NCBI RefSeq assembly: GCF_014773485.1
Contig: NZ_JACXBP010000007.1
Span: 124,001 to 188,000, forward strand
DNA length: 64,000 nt
Reading direction: 5' to 3'
Source of the DNA: Erwinia aphidicola
Lineage (GTDB): Bacteria; Pseudomonadota; Gammaproteobacteria; Enterobacterales; Enterobacteriaceae
The notes under the pieces are model-generated. The model was not told the origin of the DNA, did no database searches, and saw only the letters and a list, made by a program, of their open reading frames with translations. Made by a program: the position numbers and the translations under genes. Shown here piece after piece: positions 56,901 through 64,000 of this stretch. The number at the start of each line of letters is the position of its first letter. Positions within the stretch are counted from its first letter, which is position 1.

Positions 56901-57358
56901 ATCAGCACGGTGCGCTGCCCTTCCAGCCACTGCTGCTCATGCAGCCCGGGGACCAGCGCGGCGCGCGCGGCATCGTCGCCGACGACCAGCAGCAGGCGCA
57001 CTTTGTAGCGCCAGAGCAGGTGGTAGCGGGAATGGAGGTGTTTTTTTAGTGATGCAAAAACCGCTTCACGCCTGCTTACTTGTGCCGCTTCGGGTTTGCG
57101 CGATGCCGGCGGGTTGACCTTGTCTTTTATCAGCAAACGAAAGGCCATAAACCCCAGCACCATCAGGCTGAGTGCCATGCCCCAGACGATAAAGCAGGCG
57201 GCGATAAGTGGGCGCAGTGCATCCCATTCCGTTGCCCGTTCGGTACCCCACAGCCACCATCCCAGCCCGCCCAGCAGTACCAGAAGGGTGACCACGGCGA
57301 TGCAGACGGTGGCCGTGGCTGCCACAGAGATGGCAGCAGGTTTATTGACTTTGTCCAT
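53954..57358 (-). CDS. tssM: T6SS inner-membrane protein TssM (IcmF)
   Basis: TssM spans the inner membrane and periplasm and joins TssL to TssJ. The 1134-residue protein has two N-terminal membrane helices (about 10-37 and 51-77), a cytoplasmic domain, a third helix (about 365-385, WALMALIGLWGAGLLLSFAL) and a large periplasmic part. In the cytoplasmic domain the place of Walker A reads VVGDDAARAAL, without a GK(S/T), so it should not bind ATP in the usual way. Its start overlaps the end of the upstream gene by 17 bp. Confidence 0.93.
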   Translation of the reverse strand: MDKVNKPAAISVAATATVCIAVVTLLVLLGGLGWWLWGTERATEWDALRPLIAACFIVWGMALSLMVLGFMAFRLLIKDKVNPPASRKPEAAQVSRREAVFASLKKHLHSRYHLLWRYKVRLLLVVGDDAARAALVPGLHEQQWLEGQRTVLIDGGSLSAAPDDEKLAALRQLRRGRPLDGIVWVLADGQLMTPQMQDNGLRSLENISQALRWQPPVWLWQLCGSEWPQDGREQQTVGALFSARARPEEVSQQLDSLVPQLREQGMAQIAQHLSHDFLLRLGSELEQGASLQWQQRLSRWLTTQQARIPLRGLMFSQPSSRDVATRHDHALILSNGWGGIVAACRRQSGRRVGLPWQQTLAWALMALIGLWGAGLLLSFALNRSQIVSVAQKARALVQAPAVSDRQLTALHALRNDAGLLKHRHQDGSPWYQRFGLDHNTPLLEAMMPWYGVANNRLLRDPASAALQQQLSALADLPPNSPQRAERARPGYDQLKAWLMMARPDKVDGAFYAQVMKTVQPTRNGISPGLWQSLAPDLWAFYISELPHQPQWKITPDPQRVSQTRQVLLQQIGRRNAESTLYENMLKSVRRNFADVTLEDMTNGTDARRLFTTDEIVPGMFTRQAWEGGVQQAIESAAKSRRDEIDWVLSDSRSRVTADLSPEALKERLTRRYFTDFAGSWLNFLNGLRLNPAANIADVTDQLTLMSDVRQSPLIALMNTLAWQGQAGQKSEALADSLMKSAQELVGSSKKPVIDQGAAGPQGPLDETFGPLLTLMGRNKAANALSGDDSLSLQTYLTRITRVRLRLQQVAGSSDPQEMMQTLAQSVFQGKSVDLTDTRQYGSLIAASLGEEWSGFGQTMFVQPLTQAWETVLQPSAASLNDKWARSVVALWHGAFDGRYPFAASNNDASLPMLAEFLRKDSGRIERFLSAELGGVLHKEGSQWVADRTNSQGLTFNPAFIKALNQLSQLSDVLFTDGSQGISFELQARPAPGVVQTQLTIDGQQQKYFNQMAQWQTFRWPGDTFKPGTLLTWSTASAGARLFGDYSGTWGLIRWLEQGKRRQLDRGEWMMSFSTPDGSTLQWVLRSQLGSGPLQLLQLRNFTLPQEIFSVDAAQAAQALAGNDDEPPVPEGESE

Positions 57359-58481
57359 CAGGTTTTACGATTCCAAGTGCGAGGGTATTCATCGGGTCGC
57401 GGGCTATCCAGCCACACGGTTGTTGGTGATGTGCGGCATAAATGGCCGCCAGCGACAACACGGTCAATGCTTCCATACTGCCGATATTGCCCCAGATAAC
57501 GTCCTGCAGGTGCTGGCTGACGTCCCAGCCGCTGTGCGCCAGCGCGTCCAGATCGGGCCGGGAGAATAGCAGGCAGGCTTCAGGAGGTTCTTTCAGATCG
57601 CTCTGATCCAGCGCACGGGCGCAGACGGCGGGCAGAGCATCTCCGTTTTCGACAGAGAAAGCTTCACCGCGCGTCAGCTGTACCGGGCCATTCCGCCCGG
57701 CCAGCCACAGTACTGCAGCTTCCCCGGCGGGCAGCGCACTGCCAGATTGCGCCTCGACCGACTGACAGCCTGCGATCAGCATCGTGTCATCAGGCTTGGC
57801 CTCTGCCAGCCCGCTGGCGATTGCCGCCAGGCTGGCTTCCCCCTGCCAGATTGCTGGCTGGGACGGCAGCAAAACATCGGGAAAGGTCGCCGCCATCAGC
57901 GTTTGAAATGCCTGCCAGCTCTCCTGCGTTCCCTGCCAGTAGCAGCGCAGCGGAGCAGTGAGCGCACTATCCTTGCGCTGCTTTTGCCATTCGATCACCA
58001 GCAGTTCCGCAAGGCGCTTTTCACGTGCGGCAACATGGGTGGCGGAGATATGCGGCATCCGCACTACGCTGCCACCCGCCTCTTTTTTCTCTTCCGGCTG
58101 GCGCTGTTGACGCTTAAGCACGCGCAGCCAGTCGGCAGAAAGCAGACCCGCCGGCCCCAGCAGCACCACCTCCTGCAATGCGAAGGGCTGGCGATGCTGC
58201 CCCCACCACTGCTGCTGTTCATACGCCACCAGCTGCTGGTAGTAAGCGGCATTGTGCATGCTCACCCGGTAGTAGAGCAGCCGAATCAGCCAGCCTGTCC
58301 CGACCAGAATCAGTGACAGCAGGATAACGGCGACCATCGGTGAGGTTTTTCCCCCGGTCGAGGGCAGCAGTGCGCTGGCGCCACCGCTGAGCAGCACCAG
58401 CAGCGCAGCGGCCGACAGCCAGCGAGCATTGACGGGTGGGCGAGCCATTTTATAAGCGGGATAGTCAGGAACCGGCCTCAC
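57342..58481 (-). CDS. T6SS-linked two-TM protein of unknown function
   Basis: I do not recognise a named family. The 379-residue protein has two close membrane helices (about 20-38 and 47-71) and a cytoplasmic or periplasmic domain from residue 72 on. GTG 58481 overlaps the PAAR gene stop in a GTGA junction and has GGAGT 7 nt upstream; the ATG at 58448 lacks a ribosome site. Position between PAAR and tssM, with overlaps on both sides, means it is co-translated with core T6SS genes, so a structural or assembly role is likely. Confidence 0.7.
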   Translation of the reverse strand: MRPVPDYPAYKMARPPVNARWLSAAALLVLLSGGASALLPSTGGKTSPMVAVILLSLILVGTGWLIRLLYYRVSMHNAAYYQQLVAYEQQQWWGQHRQPFALQEVVLLGPAGLLSADWLRVLKRQQRQPEEKKEAGGSVVRMPHISATHVAAREKRLAELLVIEWQKQRKDSALTAPLRCYWQGTQESWQAFQTLMAATFPDVLLPSQPAIWQGEASLAAIASGLAEAKPDDTMLIAGCQSVEAQSGSALPAGEAAVLWLAGRNGPVQLTRGEAFSVENGDALPAVCARALDQSDLKEPPEACLLFSRPDLDALAHSGWDVSQHLQDVIWGNIGSMEALTVLSLAAIYAAHHQQPCGWIARDPMNTLALGIVKPDGQSQ

Positions 58482-58735
58482 TGGGCGACTCCACAGTCAG
58501 GGAAGGAGCTGACCAGCGTGCAACCGCAGGCGCAGCGGTGGCCATGCAGCGCCACCGGCTGGCCGTCAACTTTAGTCAGCGAACTGCCTTCGGCGATGGT
58601 AGTCATGCCGTGTTCGTTGCAGCTTACCGGGTCGCCTTTGCAGGCAAACCCCAGCCCAAAGCACTGATAGTGACCGCCCAGCACCTTACCGCCGTATTCC
58701 CGCAGCGTGTCCCCTTTGCGGATGACTTTACTCAT
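58478..58735 (-). CDS. T6SS PAAR spike-tip protein
   Basis: The 85-residue protein is a single PAAR domain, the zinc-bound cone that tips the VgrG spike. Gly-, His- and Cys-rich loops recur (KVLGGHYQCFG, GDPVSC, VALHGHRCACGC), which supply the metal ligands. There is no C-terminal toxin extension. It lies 21 bp after the second Tle1 gene, which suggests that this effector is loaded on this PAAR or its VgrG. Confidence 0.88.
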   Translation of the reverse strand: MSKVIRKGDTLREYGGKVLGGHYQCFGLGFACKGDPVSCNEHGMTTIAEGSSLTKVDGQPVALHGHRCACGCTLVSSFPDCGVAQ

Positions 58736-58756
58736 CGGATGCTCCTTTCCTTTGTG

Positions 58757-61219
58757 TTAAGCGATTACCGCCTGGGCTTTCTCCAGCCAGCTGGCCGGGA
58801 TCGCCGCTTTAGCCTGCGCCAGCTGCTGTTCTGCCACCACGGCTTTTTGCTGAGCGACGACCACACCTGGCTCTGTGGTAAATGCCCGCAGCTGTTCGCC
58901 ACCCGGCAGCTCAGGTATCGGTTCCCGGGTGATGCGGTCAAGCACTTCGACCTCCAGCGAACGCAGCGCGCCGGTCGCGGCCAGCCCTGCCAGCATTCCG
59001 CCGGTGTTTTTTTGTTTGAAGCTTACGATTACCCCGGTGGCGAGGGTGGCAAAGCCCACCAGGTTCCCGGCGATCACCAGCGGCGACAGGGACTTATTGC
59101 ACTTATCGGCGAAGTAAATCATGCGGTAGCGGAAGTAGCCTGCCCACATCTCACGCGTGCCCAGCGTTGAATGCATAAACCAGGCGCGCGAGTCGTGTAC
59201 CTGGTCGTCAAACAGCGCCCTGACCAGCCCGGAAGACTGCTCCGCGTTGCTGGCCTCACCCGCTTTAGGAAAGAGAATGTCGAGCTTCGCCTCGCCGTCG
59301 GCTTTAATCCGCCGGTACTCCTGCGGCTCATCATCGGTGTTCATGACAAACATCAGCGGCTGCAGTACGGTATCCAGCACCAGCTGCGCCAGGTTATCCG
59401 GGATGCGGTAGCCGTCATAGTAATCCTTACCAAACTCCTTCGCCGCTTCAAACAGCTGGGGCTTGGCCATATCCGGGTCGTAATCTTTTATGCCCGGCTC
59501 ATACACCAGATCATCCATTTGATCTGGGGGCTGGTCGGCTAACTGTTGCTCCCGACGACGGAGCACCTCATCCTGCTTTTTATCCCGTTCCTCTTTGCCT
59601 GCCTTACGTGTAGCAGGCAGCGCCTGGGTCTCGGTAGCGTCTTCATAAAACCGTTTGCCTATCATGCTTCCTTTGGCATAGCGGTCAATGCGCCAGGCCG
59701 TGATCCACGCAATTTGATTGTCGACCAGTTTTTCCAGACTGCCGCTGGCGCGAGGTGGGGCATATTTGGCGGCGTCTTCTGGCGTGATTGCTGCCGGGGA
59801 ACTGAGGCCGAGGGTGAGTTCGCGCCAGGCGTTGAAGCGATTGACCAAAGGAAGATCGGTATCAAACTGTTTGATAAGGTCAGGGAACATAGCTCGCCAT
59901 GTATCCTTTTTAAGAACTTCCGGAAGTGAGTCCACCGGTACTTTTAGCGGTGCTCCAGCGGAGAAGGCTGCAGCATACATTTCGTTTAACGCTATTTGTG
60001 ACAACAACAGACGGTCATCGAGAGGGTCGCCGAGTTTATAATCGGCGGCCAGCCCTTTCCCCTGGTCCCTGGGTGGATAACCACCGCCAATATCGGAGTG
60101 CATCCCCGGATAAACCACCTCTGTGGCATAAGGCGGATACTTGCCGTCCGCCCGGCGCACCGAGTCAAGCGGGAAGCAGAGCCGCTGCTCGTGGCCGGAA
60201 ACCAGATGCACGCATTTCTTGATCAGCCCTTTGAAGGTTTTATCATCCGGCAGCTCCATGGTGTCATCAGCCCAGGACATATGCCCCTCGGCAACCGGTA
60301 GCACATGCGCCACCCCGACAGAAGCCACGGTATCCAGCAGGCCGAGAAATTCGATGCTGATTGGCAGCTGATACTCACCAATCTGCAGGCACTGCGGCGG
60401 CGCTTCACCCTCTTTCACCGGCGGTGGCAGCAGTTCACTGAGCCAGCGCACAAAGGCGCGCGCCGCCGCGGCGCCGCGTGAAAAGCCGTAGATATACAGC
60501 TTGATATCTAACAGCTTCGGCTGGCCTACGCCCGGCGACATCAGCAGCGGTTTCAACTGAGGGGCTAACTCCGTTAGCAGGCGGTTAAACTCCTCATAGC
60601 GGTTATGACTGCCGCCAATCCACAGCCGGCTCCAGCTGGTACCCATCTTGCCGATGGATTTGCGGCTTTCTCCGGTAGTCAGCCATCTTTCAGTGGCAGT
60701 AAACTTCAGCACATCAACGATACGCAGCAGCGCCCAGTTAATACGCTCCTCGCCCATGGTTGCGCCCACCAGGCCCATGGTGGAGTAGTCAAGGTCCCCC
60801 ACCTCCGGGAATGGCGTGCCTACGCCGGGCATATAGAACTTAAAGTATTTACCGCCGCTGTCAGCTGCTGCATCCAGCGGAACCTCTTTATTGTTACTAA
60901 CACCGCCGGCCGTGCCGTCGCCGATGGCGGCGCGGAACAGGCGGGCGATATTGGTCGGGTGTTTTGGGTTGGAGAGTACAAAATCATTGTTAAGGTTATT
61001 GCCGGTGCCGTCAAAAAACAGGCTGATATGCAGCGATTTACAGCACGGTGGCTCCACGCGCTGCCCGGCTGCCAGGCACAGTTCCTGGCGATAGTTACGT
61101 TCGCTGCTGTTCTGCTGATGGCAGTGCTGCCCGACTATCAGCGGCTGAGTAGGCAGGCGCCCCTGCGCCGGAAACGGTGGCGGGCTCCACGCCAGATCGG
61201 TATCGGTTACTTCGGACAT
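58757..61219 (-). CDS. Tle1-type T6SS phospholipase effector (DUF2235), second copy
   Basis: This 820-residue protein is a second Tle1-family lipase. Its triad residues are S247 (GFSRG, 245-249), D296 (LGLLDTVASVG) and H374 (MHSDIGGGY); FFDGTGN is at 68-74. Compared with the first effector it has insertions around residues 100-125 and 180-210. It also has a hydrophobic stretch near residues 729-749 (LVIAGNLVGFATLATGVIV) that the other lacks. It begins 13 bp inside the end of the lipoprotein gene at 61207 and precedes PAAR. Confidence 0.88.
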   Translation of the reverse strand: MSEVTDTDLAWSPPPFPAQGRLPTQPLIVGQHCHQQNSSERNYRQELCLAAGQRVEPPCCKSLHISLFFDGTGNNLNNDFVLSNPKHPTNIARLFRAAIGDGTAGGVSNNKEVPLDAAADSGGKYFKFYMPGVGTPFPEVGDLDYSTMGLVGATMGEERINWALLRIVDVLKFTATERWLTTGESRKSIGKMGTSWSRLWIGGSHNRYEEFNRLLTELAPQLKPLLMSPGVGQPKLLDIKLYIYGFSRGAAAARAFVRWLSELLPPPVKEGEAPPQCLQIGEYQLPISIEFLGLLDTVASVGVAHVLPVAEGHMSWADDTMELPDDKTFKGLIKKCVHLVSGHEQRLCFPLDSVRRADGKYPPYATEVVYPGMHSDIGGGYPPRDQGKGLAADYKLGDPLDDRLLLSQIALNEMYAAAFSAGAPLKVPVDSLPEVLKKDTWRAMFPDLIKQFDTDLPLVNRFNAWRELTLGLSSPAAITPEDAAKYAPPRASGSLEKLVDNQIAWITAWRIDRYAKGSMIGKRFYEDATETQALPATRKAGKEERDKKQDEVLRRREQQLADQPPDQMDDLVYEPGIKDYDPDMAKPQLFEAAKEFGKDYYDGYRIPDNLAQLVLDTVLQPLMFVMNTDDEPQEYRRIKADGEAKLDILFPKAGEASNAEQSSGLVRALFDDQVHDSRAWFMHSTLGTREMWAGYFRYRMIYFADKCNKSLSPLVIAGNLVGFATLATGVIVSFKQKNTGGMLAGLAATGALRSLEVEVLDRITREPIPELPGGEQLRAFTTEPGVVVAQQKAVVAEQQLAQAKAAIPASWLEKAQAVIA

Positions 61220-61737
61220 ACTTTCGGCTCCTTCATCCTGATGGGCTCTTTTATCGGGTAGTTGGCATTTTTTGGCGACCAGCAGCTGGTTGTCACTTTC
61301 ACTTCATCGCAGGGCAGAAAATGCACCGTGATTCCGCAGGTATCCTGACCGTTATAGTCGGGGAGAGGCACGGTTTTGCTGTGCTGGCGTTTTTGAGCAT
61401 CAATGTTTTTTATCCAAGCATTGTATTTAGCTCTGTCTGCAAATCCGGGAAAACCTGCCGATGAGCCCTGCCCCGTTTCCCAGTCAATACGCACCATCAT
61501 CCCCGGCTTCCACCGCGCGGGGGAGCTGTAACAGCAGCCCCCTCCTCCCCCTTGATATGGGCCTATCCCATCTATTCCCGACTGGCCGTCGACGCTAAAG
61601 TTATTGACCGCCCAGTGGGTATGGTTGATCGCCTTTATGGTGCCACCACCGCCGCCACGGGCCTGAGCGACTGGCTGCGAGCAGCCGGATAACAGCAAGA
61701 GTCCCGCCAGCAGCGGGCTTAACAACGTGACTTTCAT
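61207..61737 (-). CDS. Probable Tle1 immunity lipoprotein, array B copy 1
   Basis: A 176-residue lipoprotein precursor (lipobox LLLSGCS, Cys19). The mature part has a Gly-run linker (ARGGGGG), GPYQGGGGGCCYS, RWKPGMMVRIDWETG, and an end shared with array A (CGITVHFLPCDEVKVTTSC, PIKEPIRMKEPKVCPK). It overlaps the start of the intact effector and is its likely immunity partner. The two arrays are clearly related at the C-terminus. Confidence 0.78.
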   Translation of the reverse strand: MKVTLLSPLLAGLLLLSGCSQPVAQARGGGGGTIKAINHTHWAVNNFSVDGQSGIDGIGPYQGGGGGCCYSSPARWKPGMMVRIDWETGQGSSAGFPGFADRAKYNAWIKNIDAQKRQHSKTVPLPDYNGQDTCGITVHFLPCDEVKVTTSCWSPKNANYPIKEPIRMKEPKVCPK

Positions 61738-61904
61738 CTGACTTTCCTTTTGTTTTGGCTTCCGGTGTTACTGCCTGAAATCATTTAACCCTGCCCACCT
61801 GCGATGAACATGGCTAAATCATTTTTTTACTCTCCCTGTTGATAATAAGAATGACTGAATATTCCGGCGGTATATTTAATGGTGATTTAATTCTAGCGAT
61901 GTCG

Positions 61905-62005
61905 GGATTGAGGTTATTACCTGCCCCGTTAAAACAGGCTGATATGCACGTTTAAAAGCACGGCGGCGGGCTCCATGCCAGATCGGTATCGGTTACTTCG
62001 GACAT
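61905..62005 (-). pseudogene. Broken effector start after array B copy 2
   Basis: From ATG 62005 it reads MSEVTDTDLAWSPPPC then a stop, the same first 15 codons as the intact effector. The next bases match effector codons about 59-75 (HISLF region), so codons 16-58 are missing and the rest carries stops. Homology fades before about 61905. Confidence 0.8.
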
Positions 62006-62523
62006 ACTTTCGGCTCCTTCATCCTGATGGGCTCTTTAATCGGGTAGTTGGCATTTTTTGGCGACCAGCAGCTGGTTGTCACCTTCACTTCATCGCAGGG
62101 CAGAAAATGCACCGTGATTCCGCAGGTGTCCTGACCGTTGTAATCGGGGAGCGGCACGGTTTTGCTGTGCTGGCGTTTTTGAGCATCAATTTCTTTCTTC
62201 CAAGCTTTGTATTTAGCTCTGTCTGCAAATCCGGGGAACCCTTTGGACCCCCCAACTCCCGTTTCCCAGTCAATACGCACCATCATTCCCGGCTTCCACT
62301 GAGCCGGGACGCTGTAGCAGCAGCCCCCGCCGCCACCCTGATACGGGCCGATAATATCGATGCCCGACTGGCCGTCGACGCTAAAATTATTGACCGCCCA
62401 GTGGGTGTGGTTGATGGCCTTTATTGTGCCACCACCGCCGCCCCGGGCCTGAGCGACGGGCTGCGAGCAGCCGGATAACAGTAAGAGTCCCGCCAGCAGC
62501 GGGCTTAACAACGTAAGTTTCAT
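61993..62523 (-). CDS. Probable Tle1 immunity lipoprotein, array B copy 2
   Basis: A 176-residue lipoprotein precursor close to copy 1. Differences gather in a short stretch after WETG (GVGGSKGFPGFADRAKYKAWKKE here, GQGSSAGFPGFADRAKYNAWIKN in copy 1). The C-terminal CWSPKNANYPI block is as in copy 1. The gene is followed by a broken effector start. Confidence 0.77.
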   Translation of the reverse strand: MKLTLLSPLLAGLLLLSGCSQPVAQARGGGGGTIKAINHTHWAVNNFSVDGQSGIDIIGPYQGGGGGCCYSVPAQWKPGMMVRIDWETGVGGSKGFPGFADRAKYKAWKKEIDAQKRQHSKTVPLPDYNGQDTCGITVHFLPCDEVKVTTSCWSPKNANYPIKEPIRMKEPKVCPK

Positions 62524-62689
62524 CTGAATTTCCTTTTGTTTTGGCTTCCGGTGTTACTGCCTGAAATCATTTAACCCTGCCCACCTGCGATGAACATGGC
62601 TAAATCATTTTTTATTCCCCCTGCTCAAAAGAATGACTGAATATTCCGGCGGTATATTTAATGGTGATTTAATTCGATAGATATCGGGA

Positions 62690-62788
62690 TGGAGGTTATT
62701 CCCGGTGCCGTCAAAAAACAGACTGATATGTACGTTTAAAAGCAAGTGGCGGATTCAACGCCAGATCGGTATCGGTTACCTTGGACAT
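62690..62788 (-). pseudogene. Broken effector start after array B copy 3
   Basis: From ATG 62788 it reads MSKVTDTDLALNPP, then leaves the effector frame. In another frame the codons HISLFFDGTGNNL are still intact (about 62693-62731), so the N-terminal family motif is kept in a broken context. Confidence 0.8.
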
Positions 62789-63300
62789 ACTTTTGGCTCC
62801 TTCATCCTGATGGGCTCTTTAATCGGGTAGGCCGGGCTGCCGTAGGTGTAGCAGCTGGTGGTGACCTTTACCTCATCGCAGGGCAGAAAATGCACCGTGA
62901 TACCGCAGGTATCCTGACCGTTGTAATCGGGGAGAGGCACGGTTTTGCTGTGCTGGCGTTTTTGAGCATCAATTTTTTTCTTCCAAGCTAGATATTTGTC
63001 ATCATTTCCAAATCCAGGGAATCCATCCGTGTCTCCAACACCCGTTTCCCAATCAATACGTACCATCATTCCCGGCTTCCACTGAGCAGGTGTGCTGTAG
63101 CAGCAGCCCCCGCCGCCACCCTGATACGGCCCGATAATATCGATGCCCGACTGGCCGTCGACGCTAAAGTTATTGACCGCCCAGTGGGTGTGGTTGATGG
63201 CGTCAATGGTGCCGCCGCCCCGAGCCTGAGCGGCGGGCTGCGAGCAGCCGGATAACAGCAAGAGTCCCGCCAGCAGCGAGCTTAACAACGTGAGTTTCAT
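62776..63300 (-). CDS. Probable Tle1 immunity lipoprotein, array B copy 3
   Basis: A 174-residue lipoprotein precursor. It differs from copies 1 and 2 in the Gly linker (ARGGG), in the segment after WETG (GVGDTDGFPGFGNDDKYLAWKKK), and in the end, CYTYGSPAYPI in place of CWSPKNANYPI. So two C-terminal types exist in the array. Confidence 0.77.
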   Translation of the reverse strand: MKLTLLSSLLAGLLLLSGCSQPAAQARGGGTIDAINHTHWAVNNFSVDGQSGIDIIGPYQGGGGGCCYSTPAQWKPGMMVRIDWETGVGDTDGFPGFGNDDKYLAWKKKIDAQKRQHSKTVPLPDYNGQDTCGITVHFLPCDEVKVTTSCYTYGSPAYPIKEPIRMKEPKVCPR

Positions 63301-63469
63301 CTGACTTTCCTTTTGTTTTGGCTTCCGGTGTTACTGCCTGAAATCATTTAACCCTGCCCACCTGCGATGAACATGGCTGAATCATTTTTTTACTCTCCCT
63401 GTTGAAAATAAGAATGACTGAATATTCCGGCGGTATATTTAATGGTGATTTAAGTCTAGCGATGTCGGG

Positions 63470-63570
63470 AATGAGGTTATTCCCAGTGCCGTTAAATACT
63501 GTCCAATATACGGCGATTTACAGCACGGCGGCGGGCTCCACGCCAGATCGGTATCGGTTACTTTGGACAT
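63470..63570 (-). pseudogene. Broken effector start after array B copy 4
   Basis: From ATG 63570 it reads MSKVTDTDLAWSPPPCCKS, then shifts frame. The first 15 codons join directly to codons 59-62 (CCKS), the same internal loss as in the stub at 62005. Later bases still resemble the effector to about 63470. Confidence 0.8.
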
Positions 63571-64000
63571 ACTTTCGGCTCCTTCATCCTGAGGGGCTCT
63601 TTAATCGGGTAGGCCGGGCTGCCGTAGGTGTAGCAGCTGGTGGTCACCTTTACCTCATCGCAGGGCAGAAAATGCACCGTGATACCGCAGGTATCCTGAC
63701 CGTTATAATCGGGGAGAGGCACAGTTTTGCTGTGCTGGCGTTTTTGAGCATCAATGTCTTTCTTCCATGCAAGATATTTCTGCCTGTTCTCATAGCCAGG
63801 AAAATCCATTGAATATCCTATCCCCGTTTCCCAATCAATACGTACCATCATTCCCGGCTTCCACTGAGCCGGGACGCTGTAGCAGCAGCCCCCGCCACCG
63901 CCCTGATACGGCCCGATAATATCGATGCCCGACTGGCCGTTTACGCTAAAGTTATTGACCGCCCAGTGGGTGTGGTTGATGGCGTCAATGGTGCCACCGC
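63558..64000 (-). CDS. Probable Tle1 immunity lipoprotein, array B copy 4 (5' end outside window)
   Basis: The visible part encodes the mature domain from GGTIDAINHTHWAVNNF to the stop; the signal peptide lies beyond the window. It has the CYTYGSPAYPI end as in copy 3, and its own middle segment (GIGYSMDFPGYENRQKYLAWKKD). The array may go on past 64000. Confidence 0.77.
   Translation of the reverse strand, partial: GGTIDAINHTHWAVNNFSVNGQSGIDIIGPYQGGGGGCCYSVPAQWKPGMMVRIDWETGIGYSMDFPGYENRQKYLAWKKDIDAQKRQHSKTVPLPDYNGQDTCGITVHFLPCDEVKVTTSCYTYGSPAYPIKEPLRMKEPKVCPK

Larger units (their letters stand above)
61207..64000 (-). repeat. Tandem array B, units of about 784 bp
   Basis: Gene stops lie at 61207, 61993, 62776 and 63558, giving units of 786, 783 and 782 bp. 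Each unit has a full lipoprotein gene, a broken effector start and a spacer with a conserved CATTTAACCCTGCCCACCTG-type segment. The very even spacing supports repeated duplication of one unit. Confidence 0.9.

Noticed and set aside
61207-64000. Tandem lipoprotein genes as a possible assembly error
   Set aside because: The copies differ in sequence at many places, including two C-terminal types and distinct stubs, so they are real separate copies rather than one region joined repeatedly.
42367-64000. Search for vgrG, hcp, tssB, tssC, tssK, tssL and tssH
   Set aside because: None of these is visible; they probably lie beyond the right edge, so absence here says nothing about function of the system.

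Overview
The window looks like chromosomal DNA from a GC-rich enterobacterium, most likely Erwiniaceae (Erwinia or Pantoea type). This rests on gene content and order, not on a database search. From about 4.5 kb to 42 kb the order follows the E. coli replication-terminus region: bioD2, mlc, ynfL, ynfM, Ter-tus, fumC, manA, ydgA, malI, malXY, add, ydgJ, cnu, ydgK, rsxABCDGE, nth. A Ter site sits just upstream of tus, so the segment lies in or near the terminus. Two sugar blocks interrupt this order between ydgJ and cnu, and a type VI secretion (T6SS) locus follows nth.

Left part (1-20.5 kb). A truncated multidrug MFS exporter is followed by a four-gene OsmU-type osmoprotectant ABC transporter (permease, binding protein, permease, ATPase). 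Then come dethiobiotin synthase 2, the glucose repressor Mlc with a likely autoregulatory operator, the divergent ynfL/ynfM pair, the Tus/Ter fork trap, fumarase C, mannose-6-phosphate isomerase, YdgA, a small unknown protein, the malI/malXY regulator-PTS-lyase unit with two MalI-like operators, and adenosine deaminase.

Middle part (20.5-42.3 kb). ydgJ is followed by a rearranged arabinose regulon. araF-G-H-C run as one leftward unit, divergent from araB-araA, across a shared control region with AraC-like direct repeats. There is no araD. Next is the galactofuranose-type transporter ytfQ-R-T-yjfF, with a GalR/GalS-like operator upstream. Then come cnu, ydgK, the six-gene rsx electron-transport operon and nth.

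Right part (42.3-64 kb). This is a leftward T6SS locus: PAAR, an unknown two-TM protein, tssM, tssA, tssF, tssG, tssJ, tssE and a VasL/TagA-like protein. It contains two Tle1-type (DUF2235) phospholipase effector genes. Each is preceded by a tandem array of cysteine-rich lipoprotein genes that are probably immunity proteins: three copies in one array, at least four in the other. The outermost is cut by the window end. Every extra immunity copy is followed by a short broken stub of the effector start, which suggests the arrays grew by duplicating an immunity-plus-effector-start unit. The overlap between immunity stop and effector start is 13 nt in both clusters and in the stubs.

A dispersed family of palindromes with GTAG/CTAC ends (REP-like) fills six intergenic regions, mostly between convergent genes and once inside the ara operon between araF and araG. 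No tRNA, rRNA, insertion sequence, CRISPR array, vgrG, hcp, tssB/C/K/L or tssH was seen in the window.
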